Part shown: positions 17,658 through 26,428 of the stretch, piece by piece
Position numbering within the stretch: the stretch's first letter is position 1
Layout of the letters: each line of letters starts with the position of its first letter
NCBI RefSeq assembly: GCF_003469205.1
Contig: NZ_QSIN01000002.1
Coordinates: 62,001-126,000 of the forward strand
Direction: 5' to 3'
From: Collinsella sp. AM33-4BH
GTDB taxonomy: Bacteria > Actinomycetota > Coriobacteriia > Coriobacteriales > Coriobacteriaceae
Length of the DNA: 64,000 nucleotides
Notes under the pieces: generated by a model
Told to the model about the DNA's origin: nothing
Seen by the model: only the letters and a program-made list of their open reading frames with translations
The model's database searches: none
Made by a program: the position numbers and the translations under genes

Positions 17658-18284
17658 ATGTCTATCAAGATTGAAGTCAATGCCATGGGCGATGCCTGCC
17701 CGCTGCCCGTCGTCAAGACGCTTAAGGCACTCAAACAGCTTGATGGCGAGGGTGCCGTGGTGACCTCGGTCGACAACGAGACCGCCGTCAAGAACATCTC
17801 CAAGATGGCGCAGGAGAAGGGCTGCACGGCTTCGGTCGAGAAGATCTCGAACGCCGAGTGGCACGTGAGTGTCGCGACCGCCGGTGCCGTGGCCGTTGCG
17901 GACCCCGAGCAGGACGGTGCCGCTTTCTGCGACGCCAGCGCCGGCAAGGGCAAGCTCGTCATTTCCGTCTACACCGACTGCATGGGCCGTGGCGACGACG
18001 TGCTGGGCCACAAGCTCATGAAGGCCTTCATCTTTGCCGTGACGCAGCAGGAGGAGCTGCCCGCGACTATGCTGTTCTACAACGGCGGTGCCAAGCTGAC
18101 CGTCGAGGGATCTCCAGTGCTCGACGACCTGAAGGGCCTGGCCGAGCAGGGTGTCGAGATTCTCACCTGCGGTACCTGTCTCGACCACTATGGCATTAAA
18201 GACCAGCTTGCGGTGGGCGAGGTCACCAACATGTATGTGATCGTGGAGAAGATGGAGCAGGCCGTGCGCGTCGTGCGCCCGTAG
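17658..18284 (+). CDS. yedF: Selenium metabolism protein YedF (TusA-DsrE fusion)
   Basis: A 208-residue protein. The N-terminal TusA/SirA-like domain has the sulfur-carrier motif GDACPLPVVKTLKAL (Cys at about residue 13). The C-terminal half is DsrE-like, with ISVYTDCMGRGDDVLGHKL and ILTCGTCLDHYGI. This fusion regularly accompanies selD and is thought to carry reactive selenium or sulfur. AAAGGATG precedes the ATG. It is 60 bases after selD and 19 bases before the DUF3343 gene. Confidence 0.9.
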   Translation: MSIKIEVNAMGDACPLPVVKTLKALKQLDGEGAVVTSVDNETAVKNISKMAQEKGCTASVEKISNAEWHVSVATAGAVAVADPEQDGAAFCDASAGKGKLVISVYTDCMGRGDDVLGHKLMKAFIFAVTQQEELPATMLFYNGGAKLTVEGSPVLDDLKGLAEQGVEILTCGTCLDHYGIKDQLAVGEVTNMYVIVEKMEQAVRVVRP

Positions 18285-18303
18285 CGTATTGGTTGGAGTT
18301 GCC

Positions 18304-18555
18304 ATGAGGGAGAAGCGCCCGGCGCTTGTCATCACGTTTCCCACCACGGCGGCCGCCATGGGTTGCGAGTCCCTGTGCATCGAGCGCGGCCTTCCCGGGC
18401 GAACGATTCCCGTGCCCGGGGAGGTCGCTGCCGGCTGCGGTCTGGCGTGGAAGGCGTTGCCTGCCGATGAGGAGCTGCTGCGCAGCGAACTTGCCGCGGC
18501 GGGCGTTCCCACCGAGGGCTATACCGTGATTGATATGTGGGAGGTCGTGCGATGA
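18304..18555 (+). CDS. DUF3343 family putative Se/S carrier-like protein
   Basis: An 83-residue protein. Hydrophobic ALVITFPTTAAAMGCESLC is followed by GRTIPVPGEVAAGCGLAWKA, so there are three cysteines, two of them in conserved-looking contexts. DUF3343 proteins occur with SelD and YedF and are suspected selenium or sulfur carriers, but the activity is not established. ATG 18304 has TTGGAG upstream. The stop overlaps the start of the desulfurase (ATGA), showing tight coupling. Confidence 0.8.
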   Translation: MREKRPALVITFPTTAAAMGCESLCIERGLPGRTIPVPGEVAAGCGLAWKALPADEELLRSELAAAGVPTEGYTVIDMWEVVR

Positions 18556-19691
18556 TCTACCTGGATAACGCGGCGACGACCATGCACAAGCCGCAGGCGG
18601 TCATCGATGCCGTGACGCAGGCGATGTGCTCGCTCGGCAATGCCGGGCGCGGCGCCACGTCGGGTGCCCTCGACGCGGCGCGTGCCATCCACGGCTGTCG
18701 CGCCAAGCTTGCGCGCTTGCTGGGCTGCCCGCGTGCTGACCATGTTTGTTTTACGCCCAACTCCACCACGGCGCTCAACACCGTCATCAATGGCGTGGTG
18801 CGCCCCGGCGACCGCGTGGTCACAACGGTGCTCGAGCACAACTCCGTGCTGCGTCCGCTCAACCGCCTGGCGGCAGAGCAGGGCGTGACCGTTGAGCACG
18901 CGGGCTGCGACGCGAACGGCGTGCTCGACTACGATGAGCTCGAGCGGTTGGTCACGCCGGGCACGCGTGCTGTGGTGGTGACGCACGCCTCCAATGTGAC
19001 CGGCAACGCGGTCGACATTGCACGCGTGGCCGCTATGGCCCATGCTGCCGGTGCGCTGGTGATCGTCGATGCCTCGCAGTCTGCCGGCACGGCGCATATC
19101 GATATGCGGGCCATGGGGCTCGACGTGGTGTGCTTTACCGGCCACAAGGGGCTCATGGGACCTCAAGGCACGGGTGGCCTGGCCGTGGCGGAGGGCATTG
19201 ACGTGGCTCCTTGGGCCATGGGCGGCACGGGCGTGCACAGCTTCGATGCGCTGCAGCCGCGGGAGTGGCCCACGCGCCTTGAGGCGGGCACGCTCAACGG
19301 TCACGGTATCGCCGGCCTTTCTGCCGGCCTCGACTTTATCGAGGCCCAGGGTGGGGTCGAGGCGATTGCTTCCCACGAGCGTGCGCTCGCTGATCGCTTC
19401 CTTGCCGGTGTACGCGAGATTCCAGGGATTAAGCTCTACGGTGCGTTTGACCTGCCCACACGCTCGGCGATCGTCTCGCTCAACGTGGGCGATATCGATT
19501 CTGCCGAGATTTCGGATGCGCTCATGCAAGGGTGGGGGATTGCGACGCGCCCCGGTGCTCACTGCGCTCCGCTCATGCACCGCGCGTTGGGGACCGAGCG
19601 CCAGGGTGTCGTTCGCTTCTCGTTTGGGTATTTCAACACGGACGAGGAAGTTGACGCCGCGATTGAAGCTTTGCGCGATTTAGCTTACTAA
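18552..19691 (+). CDS. Cysteine desulfurase family protein linked to selD
   Basis: A 379-residue class V aminotransferase. MIYLDNAATTMHKP opens the protein. The PLP lysine lies in CFTGHKGLMGPQGTG near residue 200, and the persulfide/selenide cysteine in PGAHCAPLMH near residue 340. It resembles the EF2568-type desulfurases found with orphan selD and selenium-dependent molybdenum hydroxylases. It probably releases sulfur or selenium from cysteine or selenocysteine for SelD. Translationally coupled to the previous gene by ATGA. A terminator follows. Confidence 0.88.
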   Translation: MIYLDNAATTMHKPQAVIDAVTQAMCSLGNAGRGATSGALDAARAIHGCRAKLARLLGCPRADHVCFTPNSTTALNTVINGVVRPGDRVVTTVLEHNSVLRPLNRLAAEQGVTVEHAGCDANGVLDYDELERLVTPGTRAVVVTHASNVTGNAVDIARVAAMAHAAGALVIVDASQSAGTAHIDMRAMGLDVVCFTGHKGLMGPQGTGGLAVAEGIDVAPWAMGGTGVHSFDALQPREWPTRLEAGTLNGHGIAGLSAGLDFIEAQGGVEAIASHERALADRFLAGVREIPGIKLYGAFDLPTRSAIVSLNVGDIDSAEISDALMQGWGIATRPGAHCAPLMHRALGTERQGVVRFSFGYFNTDEEVDAAIEALRDLAY

Positions 19692-19705
19692 AGCGTATAT
19701 ACTTG

Positions 19706-19735
19706 CGGGATGGGCCTTTTGCCCGTCCCGTTTTT
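19706..19735 (+). terminator. Terminator of the selD operon
   Basis: CGGGATGGGC (19706-19715) pairs with GCCCGTCCCG (19721-19730), nine of ten pairs Watson-Crick and one T-G, followed by five T residues. Confidence 0.88.
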
Positions 19736-19758
19736 GTTTCGACCCGAAAGGTGGTCCC

Positions 19759-21117
19759 ATGGCCTCATCCGCGCCGCGCGGCCTGCGCTCCGACCATGTC
19801 GTTACCGTCGGTATCGCCCTGTTCTCGATGCTCTTTGGCGCCGGCAACCTCATTATTCCGCCGCTGCTGGCGCTGCAGGCAGGTTCTGCCACGCCGGTCG
19901 CCATGCTTGGCTTTCTCATCGCCGCCATCGGCTTGCCCGTTATGGGCTTTATCGCCGTGGCACTTGCCGGAACGGCGCGCGAGCTTGCCGGCCGCGTGCG
20001 CCCCAAATTTGGCGAGTTCTTTGTCGCGGCGGTGTATCTGGCTATCGGCCCGTGCCTGGCCATTCCGCGCACGAGCTCCACGGCCTTCGAGATGCTGGTG
20101 CCGCTGCTGCCCGAGGGCGTCTCGCTCGCCACGGCTCGCCTGGTGTTTGCCGTCGGGTTCTTTATCGTCGCATTTGCGCTCACGCTGCGTCCCGGCGTCA
20201 TCACGCGCGTACTCGGCCGCATTACGGGCCCCGCGCTCATCGCCCTTATCGTATTGGTCGTGGGCGCTGCCGTGGTCTCGCCGCTGGGTCCCGCTGCCGC
20301 GCCACAGGCTCCCTATAATGCCGGTGCTGCCGTGCAGGGCTTTTTGACCGGCTATCAGACCATGGACCTGCTCGCGTCGCTCGCCTTTGGCATCATCATC
20401 GCCGAGACCATTCATGAGCTGGGTGTTACCGATGACAAGCGTGTGGCCTTCGAGATTTCGCGCTCTGGTGTTATCGCCGGCGTGCTCATGGCCATCATCT
20501 ACTGCGGCTTGGGCCTTGCCGGTATGCAGCTCGGCACCGTGATGCCCGACGCTACCAACGGCGCCGCTATCCTTGCGCGTTCGGCCTCTATGCATTTTGG
20601 TCTTGCCGGCACGGTCGTGGTCTTTGCGATCTTTTTCCTCGCCTGCATGAACGTGTGCATCGGCCTTATCAGCTGCTGCTCGCGTTACTTCTGCGAGACG
20701 TATGTGGTCGAAGGGGGAGCGGAGGCTTCCGAGGAGGCCATGCGCCGTCCTTTTGCGGTTCTCGCCTTTGTGTTCGCCGCATTTTCGTGCGTGCTTTCCA
20801 ACGTGGGCCTCGACGTGATCCTTATGTTCTCGGTGCCCATGCTCAACGCCTTGTATCCCGTTGCCATTGTGCTGGTGCTGATGGGCCTGGTGCACGGCTT
20901 TTGCGACGCACATCCGCAGGTTTGGGTCTGGGTCGGCGGCGTTGTCGCGGTGCAGAGCGTAATCACTTCGGTCCGCGATGCGTTCTTTGCGGGCGCGTGG
21001 CTACCGTTCGATGCGTTGCCGCTGGCAGATATCGGCGCTGCGTGGGCACCGGTTGCCGTGGTTGCCTTTGTGATCGGTCTGCTCCATAGCCGGTTTGTCG
21101 CACATTCGAGGAGCTAG
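19759..21117 (+). CDS. brnQ: Branched-chain amino acid:cation symporter (LIVCS)
   Basis: A 452-residue membrane protein with about 12 hydrophobic segments. The N-terminus ALFSMLFGAGNLIIPP is the family signature, followed by AIGPCLAIPRTSSTAFE near residue 97. It imports leucine, isoleucine and valine with sodium or protons. GAAAGGTGG lies eight bases before ATG 19759. It has no obvious link with its selenium neighbours. Confidence 0.9.
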   Translation: MASSAPRGLRSDHVVTVGIALFSMLFGAGNLIIPPLLALQAGSATPVAMLGFLIAAIGLPVMGFIAVALAGTARELAGRVRPKFGEFFVAAVYLAIGPCLAIPRTSSTAFEMLVPLLPEGVSLATARLVFAVGFFIVAFALTLRPGVITRVLGRITGPALIALIVLVVGAAVVSPLGPAAAPQAPYNAGAAVQGFLTGYQTMDLLASLAFGIIIAETIHELGVTDDKRVAFEISRSGVIAGVLMAIIYCGLGLAGMQLGTVMPDATNGAAILARSASMHFGLAGTVVVFAIFFLACMNVCIGLISCCSRYFCETYVVEGGAEASEEAMRRPFAVLAFVFAAFSCVLSNVGLDVILMFSVPMLNALYPVAIVLVLMGLVHGFCDAHPQVWVWVGGVVAVQSVITSVRDAFFAGAWLPFDALPLADIGAAWAPVAVVAFVIGLLHSRFVAHSRS

Positions 21118-21128
21118 GGTATCGTCGC

Positions 21129-21157
21129 TTGCACAGGCGGGGAGTCTCACCTATAAT
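21129..21157 (+). promoter_or_regulatory. Sigma-70-type promoter for the tRNA pair
   Basis: TTGCAC (21129-21134) and TATAAT (21152-21157) are separated by 17 bases and lie 52 bases upstream of tRNA-Pro. This is the clearest promoter in the window. Confidence 0.8.
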
Positions 21158-21208
21158 TTCCTTCGCTTTGGGACACGCAAGGTTTAGACCTTAGCTGCTC
21201 AACACCTT

Positions 21209-21285
21209 CGGGACGTGGCGCAGTTTGGTAGCGCGCCTGCTTTGGGAGCAGGATGTCGCAGGTTCAAATCCTGTCGTCCCGACCA
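21209..21285 (+). tRNA. tRNA-Pro (TGG)
   Basis: A 77-base cloverleaf with acceptor CGGGACG / CGTCCCG, D-loop AGTTTGGTAG, anticodon arm CCTGC-TTTGGGA-GCAGG and T arm with GTTCAAATC. CCA is encoded. tRNA-Gly starts seven bases later. Confidence 0.97.
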
Positions 21286-21291
21286 TATCTT

Positions 21292-21365
21292 GCGGGCGTA
21301 GTTCAATGGTAGAACCCCAGCCTTCCAAGCTGATGACGCGGGTTCGATTCCCGTCGCCCGCTCCA
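21292..21365 (+). tRNA. tRNA-Gly (TCC)
   Basis: A 74-base cloverleaf with acceptor GCGGGCG / CGCCCGC, anticodon loop CTTCCAA and T loop TTCGATT. CCA is encoded. It is transcribed with tRNA-Pro. Confidence 0.97.
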
Positions 21366-21376
21366 CAAGATTGGTT

Positions 21377-21413
21377 AACGGCTTTGATTCTTTTTGGGAT
21401 CAAGGCCGTTTTT
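21377..21413 (+). terminator. Terminator of the tRNA-Pro/Gly operon
   Basis: AACGGCTTTGAT pairs with ATCAAGGCCGTT around a nine-to-ten-base loop and is followed by TTTG. Confidence 0.8.
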
Positions 21414-21561
21414 GTGAGAGTACCGGGTGACGAACCCGTCGCTCCAAGTAATTTGCAGGTCAGAGGTACGTTTACTTCTGGCCTGTTTTGTTTTGACCGT
21501 CCGGCGCGGGACATGTGCTTTGGCAATGCTTGTCCCACAACGTAAGAAAGAAGTGATCGAC

Positions 21562-22398
21562 ATGGCAGATTCCAAGGCAGAATATTCCACCCCCGATTGC
21601 CTGGCGCCCGCCGCGATCGAGGCCAAGACCGAGGCTGCCGGTGTTACCAAGGCCAATCTACCGACCTCGAAGGCCTTTATGCTTGCCATGTTCGCCGGCG
21701 CGTTCATCGCCTTTGGCGGCCTGTTCTTCACGGTCTTTTTGAGCGATCCCACGCTTGGCTGGGGCGCCCAGCGCTTTGTGGGTGGCCTTGCTTTTTGCCT
21801 GGGTCTGGTGCTCGTGCTCATTTGCGGCGCGGAGCTGTTTACCGGCAACTCGCTTATGGTCTGCGCGCTCAAGAGCAAAAAGATCACGCTCGCCCAGATG
21901 CTCAAGGCTTGGGTCGCTGTGTGGATCGGCAACTTTGCCGGCGCGCTGTTCGTCGTCTTTTTGGTTTACATGGCAGCTATTTACAAGCTCAACGGCGAGG
22001 CCGTCGCCAACACCATGGTGAGCGTCGCCGCCGGTAAGGTTTCGATTGACGCCGTCACCATCTTCTTCCGCGGCATTCTGTGCAACATCTTTGTGTGCCT
22101 GGCTGTATGGATCGGTACCGCTGGCAGGACCGTGATCGACAAGGTCGTGGGCATTCTGCTGCCCATTGCCGCGTTTGTGGCCTGCGGTTTTGAGCACTGC
22201 GTTGCCAACATGTACTTTTTGCCCATGGGTATTTTGATGCACTCCTGCGGCTATGGAGTTGATGTCGCCGGCGCCGACGCCCTCAACGCGGCGGGCCTGG
22301 CGCTCAATCTTTCCGTCGCCACGCTCGGCAATATCGTGGGCGGCGCCCTGATCGTTGCGCTGGGCTACTGGTTTATCTACGCCAACAGGGAGGCCTAA
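21562..22398 (+). CDS. focA: Formate/nitrite transporter family channel
   Basis: A 278-residue FNT protein with six TM helices. FAGAFIAFGGLFF lies in TM1, CGAELFTGNSLMV is the TM2 break with the family-specific asparagine, and GFEHCVANMYF is the TM5 break with the channel histidine. It moves formate, or nitrite/hydrosulfide, across the membrane. Formate is the likely cargo because selenocysteine and Mo-cofactor genes surround it, but no formate dehydrogenase is in the window. ATG 21562 has AAAGAAG upstream. Confidence 0.85.
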   Translation: MADSKAEYSTPDCLAPAAIEAKTEAAGVTKANLPTSKAFMLAMFAGAFIAFGGLFFTVFLSDPTLGWGAQRFVGGLAFCLGLVLVLICGAELFTGNSLMVCALKSKKITLAQMLKAWVAVWIGNFAGALFVVFLVYMAAIYKLNGEAVANTMVSVAAGKVSIDAVTIFFRGILCNIFVCLAVWIGTAGRTVIDKVVGILLPIAAFVACGFEHCVANMYFLPMGILMHSCGYGVDVAGADALNAAGLALNLSVATLGNIVGGALIVALGYWFIYANREA

Positions 22399-22425
22399 AG
22401 GCCCCATGGCATAACCGACCAAAGA

Positions 22426-22501
22426 GGGACAGGTTTATTTTGGCGGGTTTGGACGAGGCGCTGCGCCGTCTTGCCATGAGCTGCCATAATGGACCTGTCC
22501 C
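22426..22501. repeat. Intergenic repeat with GGGACAGGT / ACCTGTCCC ends
   Basis: GGGACAGGT at 22426-22434 is inverted at 22493-22501. The left arm continues TTATTTTGGCGGGTTT, almost as in the element at 35505-35585. It separates focA from selA and may also end focA transcription. Confidence 0.75.
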
Positions 22502-22582
22502 TTTTGCATGCGCGTCGCCATTTGGTGGCCGACGATGATCGTGGGGGACCTGCTTTTTATTGAATATGTCGAAAGGCTTTCC

Positions 22583-24040
22583 ATGAGCGACTGCGAATCC
22601 ATGCCCGCCGAGGTGCGCGACCGCCTGCGCTCCATTCCCGCTGTCCACGAGCTGCTGGCGGAGTGGCCGGTCATGAAGGCTGCCGGCGATGCGGGCGATA
22701 CGATCGTGCGCGAGGCGATCGATGTTGAGCTCGATGCCGAGCGCGCGGCGATTCGCTCCGGCGTCCCCGCGAGGAACAAGCGCGAGCTCGCCTTGGCCAT
22801 TGAGCGGCGGTGCCACCGTCTGTCGCTGCCGACCCTGCGTCCCGCCGTCAACGCGACAGGCGTTGTGATTCACACCAATCTGGGCCGTGCTCCGCTCGCT
22901 CCCGCAGCGGTGCAGGCGGTGACCGACGTCGCCCGCAGCTACAGCACGCTCGAGTACGACGTCGCGACCTGTGCTCGCGGGGGCCGCAAGGAGCATGCCG
23001 CGCGCCTGCTGCGCACACTCACGGGGGCGCAGGACGCCTTGGTTGTCAACAATAACGCCGCGGCGGTGCTGTTGGTGCTTGCCGCGCATGCATGCGGCAA
23101 AGAGGTAATCGTGAGCCGCGGCGAGCTTGTCGAGGTGGGAGGCAGTTTCCGTATCCCCGACATCATGGCGGCTTCGGGTGCCAAGCTTGTCGAGGTGGGC
23201 TCCACCAACCGCACGCATCTGGACGATTATCAAAGCGCCATTACGCCCAACACGGCGATGATCCTGAAAGTTCATCCTTCCAACTACCGTATCGAGGGCT
23301 TCCACGAGGAGGTTTCCGCGGCGGAGCTTTCTGCACTGGCGCACGAGCACGGGCTTTTGCTTTACGAGGACCAAGGCTCGGGCGCTTTGCTGGCAGACGG
23401 GGTGCTTGCCGATGCGGGGGAGAAGCCCACGTCCGCTTCGCTTTGCGCTGGCGTCGACGTTGTCTCGTGTTCGGGCGACAAGTTGCTTGGTGCTTCGCAG
23501 GCGGGCATTATCCTCGGCAGTACCCAGGTTATCGCTGCCTGCGCCTCTCATCCGCTTATGCGCGCGCTTCGCCCCGGCAAGCTCACGCTCGCGGCGCTCG
23601 AGGCTACCCTGCGTCTGTATGTGACCGGTCCCGATACAGCGCATCGGGAGATCCCGGTGCTCAACATGCTTTCCGGCGCGCCGGCTCCGCTCGAGCGTCA
23701 GGCCAAGCGCCTGCATGACCGCATGCTGCGCAAGCTTCGTGACTCTCAGTGCGAGGAGGCGGTGGAGCTGCAGGTTGTCGAAGGCGCTTCTGCCCCGGGC
23801 GGTGGCTCGCTGCCGACCGTCGAGCTCCCAACCTTTTGCGTTGCCGTCTGCCCCGTCGATGGGCGCCTGTCCGTCGATGGCCTGAAGCGCGCTATGGTTC
23901 AGGAGCCCGATACGCCGGTTGTGACGCGCGTACAGCACGACCAGGTGCTGTTTGACGTTCGCACGCTTGTGCACGATACCGACCTTGATTTGTGTGCGTC
24001 TGCGTTGGCCGACGCCGTGCGGGCGGGTTTGCGCCGATGA
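22583..24040 (+). CDS. selA: L-seryl-tRNA(Sec) selenium transferase
   Basis: A 485-residue PLP enzyme. VNATGVVIHTNLGRAPL lies near residue 92, and the PLP lysine in SGDKLLGASQAGIILG near residue 300. It converts Ser-tRNA(Sec) to Sec-tRNA(Sec) using the selenophosphate made by SelD. ATG 22583 follows GAAAGG by eight bases. The stop overlaps the selB start (ATGA), so selA and selB are translationally coupled. Confidence 0.96.
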   Translation: MSDCESMPAEVRDRLRSIPAVHELLAEWPVMKAAGDAGDTIVREAIDVELDAERAAIRSGVPARNKRELALAIERRCHRLSLPTLRPAVNATGVVIHTNLGRAPLAPAAVQAVTDVARSYSTLEYDVATCARGGRKEHAARLLRTLTGAQDALVVNNNAAAVLLVLAAHACGKEVIVSRGELVEVGGSFRIPDIMAASGAKLVEVGSTNRTHLDDYQSAITPNTAMILKVHPSNYRIEGFHEEVSAAELSALAHEHGLLLYEDQGSGALLADGVLADAGEKPTSASLCAGVDVVSCSGDKLLGASQAGIILGSTQVIAACASHPLMRALRPGKLTLAALEATLRLYVTGPDTAHREIPVLNMLSGAPAPLERQAKRLHDRMLRKLRDSQCEEAVELQVVEGASAPGGGSLPTVELPTFCVAVCPVDGRLSVDGLKRAMVQEPDTPVVTRVQHDQVLFDVRTLVHDTDLDLCASALADAVRAGLRR

Positions 24041-26007
24041 CTGCGCGCGAGCTTGTCGAATGTCCCGTTGTCGTTGGAACGGCGGGGCACGTCGACCACG
24101 GAAAGTCAGCCCTTATCGAGGCGCTGACCGGAAAAAATCCCGACCGTCTGGAGGTCGAGCGGCGCCGCGGTATGACCACGGAGCTCGGTTTTGGCGAGCT
24201 GGTGCTGCCGAGCGGCAAGCTTGTCGGCCTGGTCGATGTACCCGGTCATGCGCACTACCTACGCGCCATGGTGCAGGGTGCTACCGGCGTGGATGTTGCG
24301 TTGCTGGTGGTTTCTGCCGTTGAGGGCGTGATGCCGCAGACCCGCGAGCATGTTCGCGTACTGGAGCTGTTGGGTGTGACGCACATGGTCGTTGCGCTTA
24401 CGATGCGCGATCTGGCCGATGACGAGACGGCGGAGCTCGCCGAGCTCGACTTGATGGATTTCCTCGGCGATACCGTCTTTGCCAATGCGCCCGTGGTGCC
24501 CGTTTCCTCTCGCACGGGTGCGGGTATCGAGGACGTTCGCCTTGCCCTCGATACCGCTATCGACTCTTTCCTGGCCGATGCCGCATCCCGCCCGGTGCGC
24601 CCCTGTCTGGCCCCGCGCCTGCCCATCGACCGCTGCTTCACCATCAAGGGATCCGGGACGGTCGTCACGGGCACGCTTCACGATGCCCCCGTGGCGGTGG
24701 GCGATGAGCTCGTTTCGAGTCCCGCGGGCGTGCGCTGCCGCGTTCGCGCGATTCAGGTGCATGGCGATACTCCTCGGGCGTTGCCCGGACAGCGCGTGGC
24801 GCTCAACATCGTGGGCGACGGCGCGGGCGACCTTCCGCGCGGCGAGGTCCTCTGCGGGTCTGGTGCCGAGGGCTCGACGCTCAGGCTTATCGCGCGCTTC
24901 ACCTATCTGGGGCGCGAGGGCGCCAAGCCCGTGCCCTTCGAGTCCGGCACGCGCGTCCACGTGATGGTGGGCACGGCAGAGGTCCTCGGCCGTATCATGC
25001 TCATGGAGGGCGCGGGGCCGATTGCCCCGGGCGAGACGCGTACCGTGCAAATCCGCCTGAAGGAGCGCCTTCCCGTGCGCTCGGGCGACGGTCTCATCGT
25101 GCTTGCGTTCTCCCCGGTGGTACTTATCGGCGGCGGTTGCGTTCTTCTTTCGCGGTGCCGCCGCTCGCGCGACCTCTCCGCGGAAGAGGTCTCGCTGCTC
25201 AGGGCTCTGGATGCCGGCGACCGCGCCGCCGCCATTGCCGCATGGCTGGGGCTGCAGCGCCTGCCCGTGCCGGCGGCCGTTGCCGCCCGTGCGCTCGACC
25301 TTTCCGGTGTCGAAGTCGCGAGGCTCCTGCACGCCGCGGTGGCGTCGGGCGATGCGGTCGCCCTCCATCCGGAGCGCTCGACCGAGGAGCTCTATGCCGC
25401 CCCCGCTGTGCTCGATGCCGCCCTTGCCGCCCTCGCCGACACGCTTGTCGCCATGCATAAGGCCGCGCCCAAGCAAACGGGCTTCACCCCGGGCGAGGTT
25501 GCGCATGTCGCCTGGCCGAAAGCGGGCGAAGACGTCGCGTCTGCGCTCATCCTCGAGGGCTGTGCGCGCGGCATCTGCGCCCAGGAGGGGTCTGAGGTCT
25601 ACGACCCACATTCCGCCGCTGCGGCGATACGTGTGGTGCGCGAGGCAGGCCGGCGCATCGCGGCCCTGCTGGACGAGGCGGGCCTCGATGCACCGACGCT
25701 TCCCGAGGTGGGGCAGCAGTTGCAACTCGATCGCGACACCATGACGCGTGCCCTGCGCGAGCTTTCGCTCAACCGCTCGATCGTTAAGGTCGAGCGCGAC
25801 GTTGCCTTGTCCGCCGCCGCCGAGGCTCAGGCGCGCGAGGTCGTTGCGGCGGCTATCGAGGCTGCCGGCGGCGCTGTCACCACGAGTGTGCTGCGCGAGG
25901 CCCTGGGCGTGTCGCGCAAGCGAGCCATTAGCATCTTGGAGCACCTGGATGCGGTGCGTTTTACGACGCTCGACAAAGGAGCCGGCGGCCTAAGATCGCT
26001 TCGTTAG
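24037..26007 (+). CDS. selB: Selenocysteine-specific elongation factor
   Basis: A 656-residue SelB. The GTPase domain has G1 GHVDHGKS and G3 DVPGH, then EF-Tu-like domains 2 and 3 and C-terminal winged helices that bind SECIS RNA (the end reads LGVSRKRAISILEHLDAVRF). It brings Sec-tRNA(Sec) to UGA codons marked by SECIS. The G4 motif reads TMRD at residues 122-125, where SelB usually has TKAD. tRNA-Sec lies 61 bases downstream. Confidence 0.96.
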   Translation: MTARELVECPVVVGTAGHVDHGKSALIEALTGKNPDRLEVERRRGMTTELGFGELVLPSGKLVGLVDVPGHAHYLRAMVQGATGVDVALLVVSAVEGVMPQTREHVRVLELLGVTHMVVALTMRDLADDETAELAELDLMDFLGDTVFANAPVVPVSSRTGAGIEDVRLALDTAIDSFLADAASRPVRPCLAPRLPIDRCFTIKGSGTVVTGTLHDAPVAVGDELVSSPAGVRCRVRAIQVHGDTPRALPGQRVALNIVGDGAGDLPRGEVLCGSGAEGSTLRLIARFTYLGREGAKPVPFESGTRVHVMVGTAEVLGRIMLMEGAGPIAPGETRTVQIRLKERLPVRSGDGLIVLAFSPVVLIGGGCVLLSRCRRSRDLSAEEVSLLRALDAGDRAAAIAAWLGLQRLPVPAAVAARALDLSGVEVARLLHAAVASGDAVALHPERSTEELYAAPAVLDAALAALADTLVAMHKAAPKQTGFTPGEVAHVAWPKAGEDVASALILEGCARGICAQEGSEVYDPHSAAAAIRVVREAGRRIAALLDEAGLDAPTLPEVGQQLQLDRDTMTRALRELSLNRSIVKVERDVALSAAAEAQAREVVAAAIEAAGGAVTTSVLREALGVSRKRAISILEHLDAVRFTTLDKGAGGLRSLR

Positions 26008-26068
26008 GGGCTGCCGTATCGCTGTTCGCCACGACGCCCTGCTAGTTTGGTAAAATACCGCCACGTTT

Positions 26069-26165
26069 GGGAGCGGATGGGCTCCGGTGGGCCCCGCGGT
26101 CCTCAAAACCGTTGTGAGGCGTGCAAAACGTCTTGGATGTGTTCGATTCACATACGTTCCCGCCA
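26069..26165 (+). tRNA. selC: tRNA-Sec (TCA)
   Basis: A 97-base tRNA with a six-pair D stem GGGCTC / GGGCCC, anticodon arm GCGGT-CCTCAAA-ACCGT (anticodon TCA at 26103-26105), a long variable arm and T arm ATGTG-TTCGATT-CACAT. CCA is encoded. The acceptor strands are GGGAGCGG and ACGTTCCC: seven pairs form (one G-T) and the eighth, G26076 with A26154, is a mismatch. The position right after selA-selB confirms the call. Confidence 0.95.
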
Positions 26166-26178
26166 ACGCATCTCGCCA

Positions 26179-26217
26179 AAACCACCACATTGGGGACAGG
26201 CACCTTTGTGGTGGTTT
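26179..26217. repeat. Hairpin with GGGACAGGCACC loop after tRNA-Sec
   Basis: AAACCACCACA (26179-26189) pairs perfectly with TGTGGTGGTTT (26207-26217). The loop carries GGGACAGG, the motif recurring in this genome's intergenic repeats. It may end the sel transcript. The rest of the 263-base gap up to gdhA is AT-richer and holds nothing I can name. Confidence 0.7.
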
Positions 26218-26428
26218 CGAAACGTGCGGGAAACAGCTTCGAAACACGCGATTTGCTCGTCAGGCGGTCAAAAAGCTATCTACCTGCATCGTAATCAAAA
26301 TGAAACATCCGCTCGTTGCCTTATTCGTAACTTTGTAGCAACAGTGCGATATTATCCATACTCGATAAAGCTCACGGCGCATGGGGCGCCGCGAACGACA
26401 CCTTTCTTTTCCATCAATTGGAGGAAGC

